In this document: positions 24,167 through 37,770 of the stretch, one piece after another | How positions within the stretch are numbered: position 1 is the stretch's first letter | Layout: each line of letters starts with the position of its first letter | DNA from: Dillenia suffruticosa | Taxonomy: Eukaryota; Streptophyta; Magnoliopsida; Dilleniales; Dilleniaceae | DNA: 64,000 nt | Assembly (NCBI GenBank): GCA_033439265.1 | Contig: JAVTVX010000001.1 | Location: 20,602,608 to 20,666,607 of the forward strand | Direction: 5' to 3' | Notes under the pieces: generated by a model | Database searches by the model: none | Seen by the model: only the letters and a program-made list of their open reading frames with translations | Told to the model about the DNA's origin: nothing | Made by a program: the position numbers and the translations under genes

Positions 24167-27100
24167 TAGCACAAGGGAATACAAAGGAATGGATATAAGA
24201 AGTTGCTTGAACACAAAAAAGAAAAATCGAGATGTTGAATCGCGTATCGTTGGGTTTCTCTCAGAGTAAAGATATCGATCATATTTTGAACGTGTGTATC
24301 ACAAAGGAGGCACATGTATGCAGCTTTGGCTTGGCTAGTAAGAAACAATGGTGGATCTCTTTGTACGTGGATGGTTTAAGAAAGGTTAAAAGTGGGCTAC
24401 CGTTTTAAGCTGAACAAGTACTCAAGTTTAAGAAAGGTCGTGGGCAAGCATGACAAGTTGATCAAAATGAGGCAATTGTCATGTGAAAAAGGAGAGTTTG
24501 ATGGGCGGTACGCAGCCATGTGAATGTGAGGTGACATCAACCGAATTCCATCATTACTTTCTATGTGATATTTTTTGTTAATTATGGGACTTCATAGGGT
24601 TTTGATATGCACGAATTGGAACATGACCCTCTACTTAGTAGAAAAATAAAGGGTGTTATTTAGTTAAGCAAAAGAGTGTAGCTTTCTTTGGTACAAATGG
24701 GGAAACACCACACATGGGAAGAGCTATTTATGGTTAGTGCTTGAGAGAGGTGAAGAAGAATATCAACATGTGACTTGAAGTTGAAGGGACTCGTGAACTT
24801 CATTTCTACCATGTGGGCATGTGGTTGGCTGCTAGTTAATTTTGGTTTGTCTTTTTAAGGTTGAAGAAGCTTTTAGTATGTCCCAAAATCATACATAAAT
24901 GTATCATAACATTAAATACATCATGCAAACCAAATCTTACAAGACATCAAAATGTATTAACTAATTTTTAATCAAATTGTAAGTATGTTTCGATTAATTC
25001 AGACAGTGATTCGATTAAAAATTAACCAAATATACTGATATAAACTATCATATAGAATCTAATTTATTTGATTCATGATTGTGATAGGTCATTTAGTATT
25101 CCTCCAAGAATATTCACTACTAGATACAAATACATTATTTGAAATTTTTTATTTTTTTTATAATAATTGAACCATATAATAAAATAGATTTCCTGTAAAT
25201 GTCAATTTTCAGCTCCAATACAAACGACAAAATTTATAAATATTATCATAAAAACTTTTATTAGTCAATTCGATCACTAATAATTGAGTTGATTCATAAA
25301 TGGGACCTTAACAATTGAAAGATTTGCAAAATTTAAATACAAGGATTTGCTTGAAATCTTGTGGTCGCTTGCTGCTTGAGAAGGAGAAGAACATCTTTTT
25401 ACATTTCTTGGGGTTGTTCAGGCCGAACTTGCTAAGCCACGACTTGTATCCTCCTACCATCTCATGGACCAGGGACATGAGTTCGAACCTTATCCTTCCC
25501 TAACCATAACCATGAGATTCAGGATTCGAATTCTTATGTAACCAAAAAAAAAAAAAAAAAAACCATCTCATAGACCAGCGACATGGGTAGCCCAAAGTGA
25601 TCATCATCGTCAATATTGCTCGAACTAAATTAGTTAGATTTATAAATATCTATAATCAAGTACAAATAGATAACCCTCATTACAAGGGCAAAACTTCAAT
25701 TGACAATACTAGGAGTTATGGCTCTTAACTAAAATAAAGCTCATAGCGAATGCTATATTTGCAAATGAATTTTAGTATTAAGATTATTTCCTTCCTCGCA
25801 TTTAACTTTATGGCCGACCAGATTCATGTATACAAGACTAAGCTTGTCAAATATATAATATTATGAATTGAATGGTGAACACTTGCTTAGGGTATGTAAC
25901 ACCAGGATCATTCGTAGCATCAAACTTAAATTGATTTCGAGAGAAATATTCATCCCTTATAACACTAAAAGATGTATCGACTTTAGCATTAAAATCATCA
26001 TCTTCCAAGTATTTTTACTAAGTTGCAATCTAATTGATATCATTTTACACAAGAATAAGCTTATCAACCATATACCCCTATGAGAAAGGACTCGAAAACT
26101 TTCTAGCATCTAAGTCCGTAGACTTTGCCTAAATTGACTTAATTTGAATTAACTTTGATTCTATGCAATTAAGTCCCATTTAATTTTTCTTGGGGGTTTC
26201 AAAGTTCAACAATATCACATCGATCATATGAACCATTTATTTCTCTTTATCAAAATTTGCCAGCATCCAAAATTCGAGGACTTGTCTTTGAAATATTCAC
26301 ATGTCACCATGAGTACTTGAACTTTTATTTGATCTTCATCAACCTACTTGAACTTTATTTATTTATTTATTTATTCATTCATTTAAAATATTTATTGCAA
26401 TCAATTTTTCTGACTTAATCTTTTGAAATAAAGTTTGTGAAGGAAAATAGCACAAATAAAAATTTGAATCATATAAAAAAGATTATGATAGGTTTTTTTA
26501 AATGAAATAAAATATGAAGTAATTATAAAACATTAAAATAATTTAGAGAGACAACACAATTCATCAAAAAAATAAGATTTTACAACAGTTACATAATTTG
26601 ACTAAAGACACATCAAACAGGTGAGTTTGGCCCAGTTTAATCAAACTCGAATAAAATTTAATCGAGTCCAATATGTTACCAAAAACTGGTTGTTTATAAA
26701 TAAATAAATAAATAAATAAATATATATATATATATATATATATATCAAATAGATTTAGAACATTTCAAAAATATGAAGGATAACACTTCTCAATTTATGG
26801 CCCTTTAGAGAAAAAAAAATCAAAATTTAGCATATAATTTATAATTTAAAAACAATTTTCCAAAGACAATAGTCATTGGACTTAAAATAGATGACTGCAT
26901 GAACTTAAAAATTTTTAAAAATTTATTGGAAAATAAATAAATATAAGCATATAACTTATAAAATCTAATAATCGGCATACTTGATTTCAAAAGATTAAGA
27001 TCCAAGCATTCAGTTGAATTTAGTAAAGTTCAAGTACTCATTGTCATTGTCCCATTATGAAACAAGGAAAGCATATCAAAAGTATAACATCCCCCCAAAA

Positions 27101-28996
27101 GATAAAAAAACCTATAAAAAAAAAAGTTCTCAAGGGAGAGGAGTGGAGGAAAACAACATAAAGGGCTGGTTCAATAAATTTTATTAAATTGTTGACTGCC
27201 AAGGTTTAAGATCTAAATAGTAAATTTTCATAAAAAAAAAAACCCTAAAATTATACTTCTGACTCTCAGATATTAACATTTCGCCATACATCTACACGCA
27301 TGATCTGACCAAGATGTAAGAGTTTCATTATAGATGCAAAAACCTTATATTGTATAATCAACTAATTTGTATCAATTCTTTTCAATAAAGAACCCTAATA
27401 ATATCTGTACAACTCAGAACATAAATTGTTTTGTGCATATTTTAATCAAGTATCTTATATTCTTATAGATAGTACTCTTATATATAGATTCCTATAGAAA
27501 AGAGAATTATTGGGAAATTAAAATTATTTCAAAAAATTGAATAGGAAATATGAATACCAACACATCATGCACACTTATATTTAAGTGATAATATACTCCA
27601 AAAGGAAAAATTTTGTATAAAGGAGATTAAATGAGCCTACATAGCAAAATCAACCTAGCATATTGGCTTTTCGGAAATATAAAATACATGTAAAAGGCAA
27701 ATTTGCCCATCCTGTTTTTCTCTATATATCTATATATAGGTTTTCCTCTGGCAACTACCATTTTCAACATTAATGCATCAAAATCAATTCATGATAAGCA
27801 TGCAAGTCATAGGCAATAGGCCAGCATGCCTAGGTAATACAGACCTAAGTCATGCATAGATGCATTAGTCTGTAAGAGAGCTTTAATTCAACCTGGCATT
27901 CACAATTCGATAAAATTTATGAAACCAGCATCCCAGAAAGAAAAACCCTTTCATACTTTTTGATATGCTTTTCTTGTTTCATAATAACATTTCAACGGTC
28001 AAGTACAATGATATGAAATTTCGATCCTTGCAAATTAATGTGAGAGACAAATGACCATCAACAGATGCCATAAAACATCAAAACCTAAAGAAAAATCAAA
28101 TGATTCAAAATTGCTTACAGCCAAAGGCAATTCAAACTTGGTCACTTTAAGCCACACCCATGGGCCTTTGAATACTGTTGGCAAGCTTCCAAGATCCTTT
28201 CTCATAGATATAATAGGTTAACAACTTATGCTTACATAAAGGACATTAACCAGATTGCAAGCAGAGTAAATACCAAGAAGACAATGATCTCAACACAACA
28301 TTCGTCAACACTTAGTATCACCAAGGAAGATTAAATATTTCTACTGAAGTCAAATTAAGTTCTGTCACCACAGATAGACCCATATGTTTGTACATAATCC
28401 AAACAAGTTCTCAGATCCTCTTCATACATTATAGTCTATAAGATTGACAAGTTTAAACGTGTATGAATCAAATTGGGTGGGCTACTAAGATAAATACTTG
28501 GAGGATGATATTCTCAATACTAAAATTTATTTACATTTTAGTATTCTTAAGCTTCAGTCTAGCAAGAAAAGCATAATACTAAGAGCATAGTCAATCCAAG
28601 TTATTCAATTATAAAATGTAAACTTTGCAACTACAAAAATCGTGAGTAAATTCTTATAGTTCCCAAACATGTTAATTTTGTTACCAAGCTTGAAATTTCA
28701 TCAAGAAAACCTGACTACTTGCTGATCATAAATAGATTACTAAGAAGACAACTGACTAAACCCAAATGAACAATGTTTAAGTGATTCCTATGGGCTACAA
28801 TTTGTTAAGAAAACAGACAGAACATAGTTCAGTTCTTATGTACGTCATCATACAATTAGAGCTCATATCCACGATATCCCTAGCAAGTTATTGAGATTCA
28901 CGAGTTATTTGGTAAATAATTTCCAGGTCACATTATGTGTACTGTTCTCTCATAGCTCTATGTGATCAAGGAAAGCAAAATAAGGCACAAACTTAC
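24167..28996. other. Intergenic region with one truncated SINE
   Basis: AT-rich sequence with a truncated SINE at 25480-25561 and a (TA)n tract at about 26716-26745. On the minus strand a 56-codon ATG frame at about 28040-28210 (starting MRKDLGSLPT) is open but matches no family I know. No conserved gene was recognised. Confidence 0.4.
25480..25561 (+). mobile_element. 5'-truncated family-2-like SINE with long target-site duplication
   Basis: The body ends in AGGATTCGAATTCTTATGTA and a poly-A run, like the 3' part of family 2, but the box-A end is missing. The flanking direct repeats are unusually long, 24 bp (25456-25479 and 25562-25585), starting ACCATCTCAT and ending GACATG, and agree at 22 of 24 positions. 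Confidence 0.8.
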
Positions 28997-29739
28997 CATA
29001 GCAGTGAGCTCATACACACCCACATCCACACAATGCCGAGAAATGGGGCTGCATAACAGACACCTGGGCTGCATCTTCAGCTGCAAATTCGTGGTATCTC
29101 CTTAACTAGCACCAACACAAAATTCTCAATCCAATCTTCCAAGAACAATCAACAAGGACCAGGGACCACCTGTGCATTTTGGGGTTCTCTCCAATTCTCA
29201 AAATGTAGCCCCAATTTTTCTTTCAGATTCCAAATGGGTAACATAGTAGAAAAAAAAATTATAGATTACAACAAATAGCCCCAATTCGGCCAAATACCAC
29301 ATGAAAAACCCCATATAAAGAGGAATGATAACTTACACGAACCATGTAACAAACACTTTCTACTCATTTTTGGTTGTCACCCAGAATCCAACACATAAAC
29401 AGCAATAATCTCATCCACGTTGTATTTGAGGGGGGAGAGAGGGAGAGAGTTTGAACAAACAAAGGCCCTAACACAGACAACAGAGCAAGCAAATGAAATT
29501 AACATTTTTCCAACAATTTTCCACAGAAAAACATTTTCAAAGAAACCAAAGATTTGAGAAAATAAGAGATCAAGGAGTCAAAAAACTTCAACTAATCATC
29601 ATTGAAGCCAAAAAAGAAAGGTTTAATTGAAACCAACTTACCCTAATGTTGATGATCCCCAAATGAAAAACATCGGAAAAATCAAACAATCTGAACCCTA
29701 ATCTGAATTATTTTCAAGAAACCCAAATCAGTTTCTCCT

Positions 29740-29770
<31 letters not shown>

Positions 29771-30140
29771 GGATTTGCAAATAAACGGTCATTTTTTTCG
29801 TCGAGGAGTCAAAAAAGATTTGAGAGCAAGCAAATGAAACCAAAGACAAACATTTTCAAAGAAACCAAAGATTTGAGAAAATAAGAAATCAAGAAGTCAA
29901 AAAAAAAAAAAAAAAAACCTTCAACCTAATCATCATTGAAGCCAAAAAAGAAAGATTTAATTGAATTGTTAATTGAAATAATTGATCAAACCAACCTACC
30001 CTAATGTTGATGATCCCCAATTGAAAAACATTGGAAAAATCAAACAATCTGAACCCTAGTCCGATTGATTTTAAGAAACCCAAATCAGTTCCTCTTTACA
30101 ATCGATCGCTCTCTCTCTCTCAGATCTGCGAATACACGGT
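28997..30140 (-). ncRNA. Putative minus-strand transcript start with duplicated first exon
   Basis: Two diverged copies of about 341 bp (29483-29823 and 29824-30140) each contain, on the minus strand, a GA-rich leader followed by AGGGTTCAGATTGTTTGATT and GGGGATCATCAACATTAGG, and then a splice donor: GTAAGT at 29641-29636 and GTAGGT at 29999-29994. Further along the same strand there is a clean acceptor (TTTGCAG) at 29081 and a donor (GTAAGT) at 28996, defining an 84-nt exon at 28997-29080 with the open frame MQPRCLLCSPISRHCVDVGV. The arrangement looks like the 5' end of a spliced transcript. No conserved coding exons follow, so a long non-coding RNA or a small-protein gene is possible. No known microRNA sequence was recognised. 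Confidence 0.3.
29483..30140. repeat. Tandem segmental duplication, unit about 341 bp
   Basis: Unit 1 starts at 29483 and unit 2 at 29824, both with GAGCAAGCAAATGAAA. They share in order AAGATTTGAGAAAATAAG, CATCATTGAAGCCAAAAAAG, CCCTAATGTTGATGATCCCC, CAATCTGAACCCTA and a CT tract. Unit 2 carries extra poly-A and an inserted AATTGTTAATTGAAATAATT segment. Confidence 0.9.
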
Positions 30141-31668
30141 CTTCTTCTTCTTCTTCTTCTTCTTTTTTTTTTTTCAGGAATCAAACTAGTAAACGGGCAC
30201 ATTTTTTCTTGCTTCTAATTACTATTTAACCCCTCTCGCTCTCGTGGAACTATGGTTTTGTCACATTATTAAAAAAAAAAAATAAAATCAATGCACTAAA
30301 TTTAGTTCAAGTACATAGTTTAAAAAGATCCCCCATTAATATTTTGTTACATCACATGGGAATATATTGCATTAAAATTGATTCCCATAATTATTACATT
30401 GAATCTATTAAATTCAATTCGATTTGAATTAGATTTTCAAATGATAAAATTTTTTTAATATCTATTTATTTCATATATAAAATTTAAATTTAAAATTTAA
30501 TTTTAAAAAAATTAATACTTAAATGTTATACCGATTAGACGTTGATCGAGTGAAAATTAACTACGAATCCATATTACTATTCATTTTCCAAAGTTAAATC
30601 TCAACTAAAAGTAAAAGAAATGAAATGAACCCCGATCAAATAGACCCAAAGATCAATTTTAAGAATTTGAGTGTATGATTACTTTTTCTCTTAATACTTC
30701 TTATAAGTTTGTTTCCAAGAAAACAGACTAATAGTCGTAATTCTTAGAAGTTTGGTATAACGGACCCGGAAATCAAGTTTAGGAATTCGGGTCAAGTTTA
30801 CCCATCTCATAAATAATAGATAAGTCTATCCCTATAAAAAATGCATTTTTTAAGTCAAAATTTAATAGTGTTCTATATTCCAAAACAAGAAAATCAAATT
30901 GGATACAAAATAATTCAAAAGAATGATATTGTATAAAAATATAAAAATTAAAATATATAAAGATATATAAATATAAAAATATAAAAAATTTTATATAAAT
31001 ATTAATTATTTATAAAAATAAAATAATTAATATTTTTTTGATAGTAGTTTTTGAAATATAATCTATCTGTATAATCGGGATAATGCTTTTAATCGTTAGA
31101 ATATCTTTTCATTGATTTATAAAACGTTAAAAATACGTTAATAAGTTTTAACTTAATTGATACTGTTCTCTTTTTTCTTGTAATGATATTCAATTGGAGA
31201 CTCCTTATATATAAAAAAATAAAAAAAATAAAAATTACTATTAAATAAAATTTAATTCATTTGATTTTTAATAAATATTAATCACGTGGCCGTATATTAC
31301 GAGCAAAAACGAAAAATATTCTTAAGAATCAGATTGGTAACGTGAAGTGTTTGGCAACAAGATACTTGAAACGAAGAACAAAAGGCGGATGATTATCCGA
31401 TGATTACGATGACGTGTCACGATAATCTAAAAGATTTCGTGTGATTAAGCTCCACAGCTAATATGCGACAGGAATATCATTTTTTTTTTCTGAAGAAGGG
31501 GAAAAAAAGGGATCAGGTGACATGCGGTCGTTTTCCGCTTACTAGTAAGTACCTGGTACCTCATTTTCGATACTAGGATTGGAATAGGAGTATTGAACTG
31601 ATCAGTAGAGAGAGAGAGAGAGAGAGAGATTGACAACTCGGGAATTTAATCAGTTAAGGCATCCGCAA
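30141..31668. other. Upstream region of BCKDH-E2
   Basis: A (TTC)n run at 30144-30163, very AT-rich sequence at 30880-31030 resembling 37840-38140, and a (GA)n tract at 31603-31629 just before the BCKDH-E2 start codon, probably in its 5' UTR. No separate gene was recognised. Confidence 0.5.
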
Positions 31669-34600
31669 ATGATGATTGGGAAACGATTTTGGCAGAAAAA
31701 GGAATGGGTCTGGGGCGGTCGGAGGTTATACTCCGTCATCGTCGCCGCCGTTGGAGAAGATTCATCGTCGGTGTCTTCCTCCTCCTGTGTCTCTCCATTT
31801 CTAGGGTCTTGTTCTTCAACATCGGCTCTCTATGCTCCCACTTCATCACCTCCGTTTCATGTGAGTCTAACTGTCTTTCTCCCTCTATAATTTTGTGCTT
31901 TTGAAGTTATCATGAGCATATGGGAGTTGAAATACACTAGCGATGATTAATCATTAAGCGGGGTTGGACTTTTTTCAAGCACTATCTCTTTCACTTTGAA
32001 CTTATTCACTTTATGCATAATTTTGGACTGGTTTGCTAATCCAATTAGTGCATTTGGTTTGCACAAACATTTCGAGGTGGTTGCTCTTTTCTTTGATTAA
32101 TGGTGACTTTTGCATAATCTTATGTTGTTCATTCCAAACATTTCTAGTCGGTTCACAAAATTTGATTTTTGTTTCTTTAATAATGATTTTTTTCTTAATT
32201 TTATGTTTTACGTATTGTAGTCAAGTATTTTATGCAACATGACAAAATGCTGCTATTCAACTCAAGCTGTGGTGGATCCTTCGGTGGGTGGTTCCGTTGA
32301 TGTTCCTCTGGCTCAGACCGGTGAAGGCATTGCTGAGTGTGAGCTTCTAAAATGGTTTGTGCAGGAGGTAAATTATCCAAGAGGGATTGTGGTTGGTCCC
32401 TAAATCCAAATTCATGGTGCCCAAATCCATGTTCCCAAAAAAGAAGCTAGAGCTTTGAATCAAAATGGATACAAAATTAGTAAGGCCATTTTAGGTAAAA
32501 TGTAGATTATAACAGCTATGGCTATATGTACATTTTCCTTAAACAAATGAAGACATCTTTTGAGAAATTATTTGTGCTCAAGAATGCATAGGGAGTCAAA
32601 CTTTGATTCTGTTGTGGCTTTGTTGCTATTGTTTGTGTACCGTTTATACCAGTTTTTGTGCCTTTTGAACCCTCTCATACTCTTAAATTTCACAGTTTGA
32701 TTGTTATTATCAATGGAAAGGTCAAAGAGAATGAACTTTTATAATAATGGTGCTTAAGCTTAAGGGTTGCCTTTGTAAGAGAGAGACCATGAGTATAACT
32801 TTCGTACAATGTTTGTTTAATATACGAATAGGAGAACGTTTAGAATACTTGGATAGGTTTTTCTTTCTTCTTTTCCTTTTCCTACCTCGCTAATCTCAAT
32901 ACAAGAGAGCTATAAATCTGTCTGTGCAAATATTATGACAAGCTTTACAATATCAACAAGTGAAGTCTAGTCGTTTTCTCTTGATTCATGTTTTATGGCT
33001 GGTATTGGATGGTTTCTGGTAACAAAATTGGAATTTACTTCATTACAGTTTGCATGAGAATATGCCCCGAACACCTATTATCTTGTTTTGGCAGGGGGAT
33101 CATGTTGAAGAGTTTCAACCACTGTGTGAAGTGCAGAGTGATAAAGCAACAATTGAAATAACAAGCCGATACAAAGGAAAAGTGTCTGAAATTCTTTATG
33201 TTCCTGGAGACATTGTTAAGGTAAATTTAAAATCTCTTCCTTCAGAGGAAGATTGAGACATGGCTTCAGTTTCTGCATGTCATATTTACATATTGGTTAT
33301 CCTATACTCTTGAAATTATTTCTTGACATTCTGATCTCATAGGGTTAATAAAATCAAGATACCAAGAATTGAAAATTGAGTCTTTTACTAAAGTTGACAA
33401 ACAGAGCGTGCTCTTATGATTTAATATTGATTTGCAGGTTGGAGAAACTCTTTTAAGGATGGCTGTCAATTCTGCATTTCCTCTTGATTCCTCACCAAAT
33501 ACAAACTTGCCAGGTTCAGATTCTAAAATATGTGATATTAATACTCAATCTTCAGTACACCAGAAAGCTAGAATGGGGGGAGTGCTATCCACCCCTGCTG
33601 TTCGTAACCTTGCAAAGGAGTATGGTATTAATATAAATGATGTCTGTGGAACCGGTGAAGATGGAAGGGTTTTGAAGAAGGATGTGTTAAGCCATGCTGC
33701 CCAGATAGGAATCAAAACGGCTGATCATCTGATTGATGAGTTTCTGGGAGGAAAAGAAAATAAGTCGTATACTTCTACGTCAGATGGTTTGTACTTTGAA
33801 GACAAGATTATCCCACTCAGGTAAAGTGCATTGGCATCAGTTGCTTTTCCTATTAACATATCAGACACTTCTATGAAGTCATAGCAAAGCTACAAAACAT
33901 GCTTTTTTTCACAATTAGATCATACTAGGTGTTCTTAGATTAACAAAGTAGAATTTGAGCTATATGATGTTGGATTGTTCTTTTGGCTTATGATTTTTCT
34001 TGCAGGGCAATGTGCCCACCCCCTTCTGCTTTTCCATTGGATATCAGGTGTTGAGTAGAATCCTCATGGAAGCTAGAAAGCTTTGTTTTCTTGATGATGA
34101 AATATATGGGGTATGGGTAAATTGATAACAACCATTTGAGGTAAATGTTGCTGGCTGTTCTTCTGGCACATGGTTTTCTTGGAGGCTGTATTTCTATACT
34201 TTCGTAGTTATTATTAAATGATGTTGCTTTGAATTCAAGTGGTCCATCTGGTACAAAATGGGATTATGAGTTGTAGATGTGCTACAGCAATTGCTGAGTC
34301 TTTTAGTACTCCATAGCTGTTTAAGTGGTATAATTCCATGATTAAAGTCAGTAGTTTTTTGAATTGTAAGTTCTAATTCTGAAACAGCTGCAAAGTTGGT
34401 AAGCATATGTCAAGAGTTTGCTGTTGTAAATTTTGTACTCAATGTTACTTTTCCACTTATGGGTGTGACTGGTGCCTGGTAGTCTTCTCTTGTTTTATTG
34501 CATATTTGGCTTAGCTGTGCATCATTTGTTTGTTGCTTCTTCGGCAAATTTGTTTTTTACTTCATTTCCAGAAATATTTGCATGCAAGTGGAATACAACG

Positions 34601-36931
34601 CACGCGTGAATTTTCTATGATAATGTCGCTGAATAAGATTTCAATTCTGCTGTCAGAGGATTTCAGCGTACAATGGTTAAATCAATGACGATGGCTGCAA
34701 AGGTTCCGCATTTTCATTATATAGAAGAGATTAACTGTGAAGCAATGGTGGATCTAAAATCATCATTCCAAAGCCAAAATTCTGATCCAGATATCAAGTA
34801 CACTTTCCTTCCAATTCTAATAAAGAGCCTATCTATGGCACTCAGCAAGTATCCCATGATGAACAGTTGTTTCATAGAGGAGTCACAAGAGGTCATCCTC
34901 AGAGGTTTGTAGATTCCGTTGCACTTATTTATTTATTTATTTTTTTGGTTTTCACCAACCGGTATCCGGGTTTCGCCCGACTAATCCGAGTACTGTGGAG
35001 CCCATTTAGGGGTTGGCTCTCCCAAATTTTTTTCTCCATTCTCAGAACTCGAATTCGAGACCTTTGGTTAAGGGAGTAGAGTGTCCGATCACTCAACTCA
35101 AAAGAGTTTGGTCCGTTGCACTTATATTCACAATAAATTAGTTGTTTATTTCTCCTAATACTATATATAACTCGAGTTTTTATGCTTAAAATCAATTTTG
35201 GTACCAATACAATGCCATTTGCTAGAGCTGTAATTATGCTAAAATATTGAGGTAAATGCTGGATACTTAACTGGGGCGTTAAGACTGTGAGCTAGTTTAG
35301 CTCGTATTTCCTTGAGAGAAACATGGGACCAATTCCTTGCTTCGACATAGTTGTATTTATTTGGGAGTTTGGGGGGTGGGGTGGTGGAGGTCTATCAGTA
35401 GGAGGACAGGGCAGCATGCTGTGTTTGTGTGGTTAAATCATCTCTAGACAAAAGAAAAGGACAATGCCTCCGAAACTTGGTTTCAAGACAACTCACTAGA
35501 TCTGGACACTCGGTCAAGTTCCTCAGAGTTTGGAATAATGGAGTTTTGCTGTTGTAGCAGAACTAAACAGTTCTTAGTTTGAAATAGTGGTTCAGAGGAT
35601 GCTAACTGCTATACACAGACCTCTCTAACCCCAGTGGTATCAATTTGATCCAGGCTTTCAACCTAATGATTTGGGAGATTTAACCTGGACCCATTCACAG
35701 GCTACATAGGTTGAACTGTTCATCCAACTTCTCTGTGGGATGGATAACTTATAAATAAACATTAAAAAATAGTGTCAGAGATGAATGGCTCTGTCTTGTT
35801 CTCTTCTAAGTCTCTGTGTTTAAAGAAGGATGAGAAGGGAAGAATGATGGAAGAGGAGAGGGAAGTGGTGACAAGAGACGAAAAGAGAATATATATTTCT
35901 CTACATGAAGGTGAAACAAAAATCATGGGATTTGAGTATTAGCAAGCTCCATAAATTATAAAGATTTAGCGAGTGGGAAAAAAAATCATGGATAAATATG
36001 AACTCTGGTGGTGATAGTAGAGTTTCAAACATATGGGCACACCATATTATGAAGAAGTGCTTAAGATACCGTCAGACACCTCAACATTTCTCAAGCTATG
36101 TAAAACTCCAGCAAATGTTATATCCATTTGAGGTTCTAACTTTGCAAAATAGCTGATGTGCTGTGCCCTCTGGAAAAGGGCTGGTCAAATTCTAATCACC
36201 ATACCCTCTGCGTGCTCTTGCTAATACTCGATAGCTGGTGCTATTTTTTTTTCTTTTTCATTTTCCTAAATTTCTTTCCTTGGATTGCATGCATAATGGT
36301 AACATGGTTTCTTTGATCTTCAAAGGCTCCCACAACATTGGAATCGCAATGGCTACTCCTCATGGCCTTGTTGTGCCAAACATTAAGAATGTTCAGTCAC
36401 TTTCCATATTGGAGGTAAGTCCTCTTTGAAACAAAAACAAGCTTGGAATATTGTATATACACTTTCCCTATCAACGCTCATAATCTGGGCTTCCTCGAGT
36501 ATCTCAGGTGACAAGGGAACTGTCACAACTACAACATTTAGCTTTAGAGAACAAGCTTACTCCTGAGGATATATCCGGTGGGACAATAACTTTAAGCAAC
36601 ATTGGAGCTATTGGTGGAAAGTTTGGTTCTCCGCTCCTTAACTTGCCTGAAGTCGCCATCATTGCCATGGGCCGAATCCAAAGGGTTCCACGTTACTTGG
36701 ATGATGACAATGTTTATCCGGCAGCAATCATGACTGTAAGTAGTAACTGGTGTTCTACCTTCAATTTGGCCAATGATAAGAGTGTTTATCTTGGGTACCA
36801 TGTTTCTCTATTTTCAGGTAAACATAGGTGCTGATCATAGAGTTCTGGATGGATCAAGTGTTGCAAGATTTTGCAATGAGTGGAAACAGCTGATTGAAAA
36901 CCCAGAGTTGCTTATATTACACATGAGATGA
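31669..36931 (+). CDS. BCE2: Branched-chain 2-oxoacid dehydrogenase E2 (dihydrolipoyl acyltransferase), mitochondrial
   Basis: Eight exons: 31669-31860, 32221-32367, 33095-33220, 33438-33820, 34657-34904, 36326-36414, 36508-36735 and 36818-36931. All introns are GT-AG and the phases agree; the product is 508 residues. Two ATGs in tandem open the frame, followed by a Ser-rich, Arg-containing presequence (about residues 1-75). The lipoyl domain (about 88-165) carries the lipoyl lysine K130 in [13 protein letters not shown] subunit-binding domain follows at [20 protein letters not shown]. The catalytic domain starts near [20 protein letters not shown] and ends with the active-site [15 protein letters not shown] (HxxxDG). 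The enzyme transfers branched acyl groups to CoA in leucine, isoleucine and valine breakdown in the mitochondrial matrix. Intron 5 (34905-36325) contains a SINE and the 3' flank contains another. Confidence 0.97.
34929..35111 (-). mobile_element. SINE family 3 in BCKDH-E2 intron 5
   Basis: A 183-bp element between perfect 14-bp repeats TCCGTTGCACTTAT (34915-34928 and 35112-35125). The T-rich left end (ATTTATTTATTTTTTTGG) marks minus orientation, opposite to the host gene. In the sense direction it has GAGTTGAGTGATCGG (box-A-like), CTCGAATTCGAGTTC (box-B-like) and ends GGATACCGGTTGGTGAAAAC plus an A-rich tail. The insertion begins about 24 bp after the exon 5 donor, and the splice sites remain intact. 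Confidence 0.92.
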
Positions 36932-36998
36932 GAGAGTGGATGGCATCACCTTCATCTGGCAGCTACCCATGCCGTTGATGTGTAAAAAATAACAAGAA

Positions 36999-37085
36999 GA
37001 GCCGGTGAGCTTTAGCTCAAGTGGCACCAATCTTCTTCCCTCTTGTAATAGGCTCAGATTCAAGATTCAAGTCTCACTATGAATC
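36999..37085 (+). mobile_element. SINE family 1 just downstream of BCKDH-E2
   Basis: The body is flanked by perfect 15-bp repeats AAAAAATAACAAGAA (36984-36998 and 37086-37100). It has GGTGAGCTTTAGCTCAAGTG (box-A-like), CCCTCTTGTAATAGGCTC, and CAAGATTCAAGTCTCAC (box-B-like), ending TATGAATC before an A-run. It starts 68 bp after the stop codon of BCKDH-E2, so it probably lies in that gene's 3' UTR, in sense orientation. Confidence 0.92.
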
Positions 37086-37100
37086 AAAAAATAACAAGAA

Positions 37101-37729
37101 AAAAGAAAAATAATATCTTCCAAAATACATGTAAAGAAACTTCATAGCCTTAATCAAATGCTTCATTTCAAGGCTCTAATGTTAATCTTTGTTTCCCCAT
37201 ATTTTGAGTTCCAACCATTTTACTTGAGCTGCCCTGGTTTGAAAACATTGGAGAATTGTTGGTTTTGGCATGATTGGCCGCTTGTCGGGGGAGGTGCAGC
37301 CACATATCTGGTTGTCCATGTAAGTAAGATTAATGTTATTTAGACCACTTCAACAACAAATTTTAATATATACTTATGCAGTAATTGTCATTTATTTTTT
37401 AAGCGTTTATGAATTATTATTATTATTATTTTTAGTTTGGTGTACTAATAAAACTATTCTGCTAAACCATAATTGAATTTTATGGGATTGAGAAACATGT
37501 CCTAATGTGTACCATTTTGGAGGTTCTTTTGAAAATTTTAAATAGATTTAATAAGAAAATAAGTTAAGAGAATAAAAAAAAAGAGAATTTTTTGTAAAAG
37601 TAAATCTTACAGAAAATTTTCAAATAAGAAGTTATGAGTGGCTATGTAGAAATCGTTTTCTTTTCTACAAAAAATAAAATTTCAACGTTTAAGGGAATTT
37701 TGGTTTCAAAAATAGTGGTAAATAGAATT

Positions 37730-37770
<41 letters not shown>

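Noticed and set aside
29747-30163. Known microRNA precursor in the minus-strand transcript region
   Set aside because: None of the common plant microRNA sequences I know was found on either strand between 27 and 30.2 kb.
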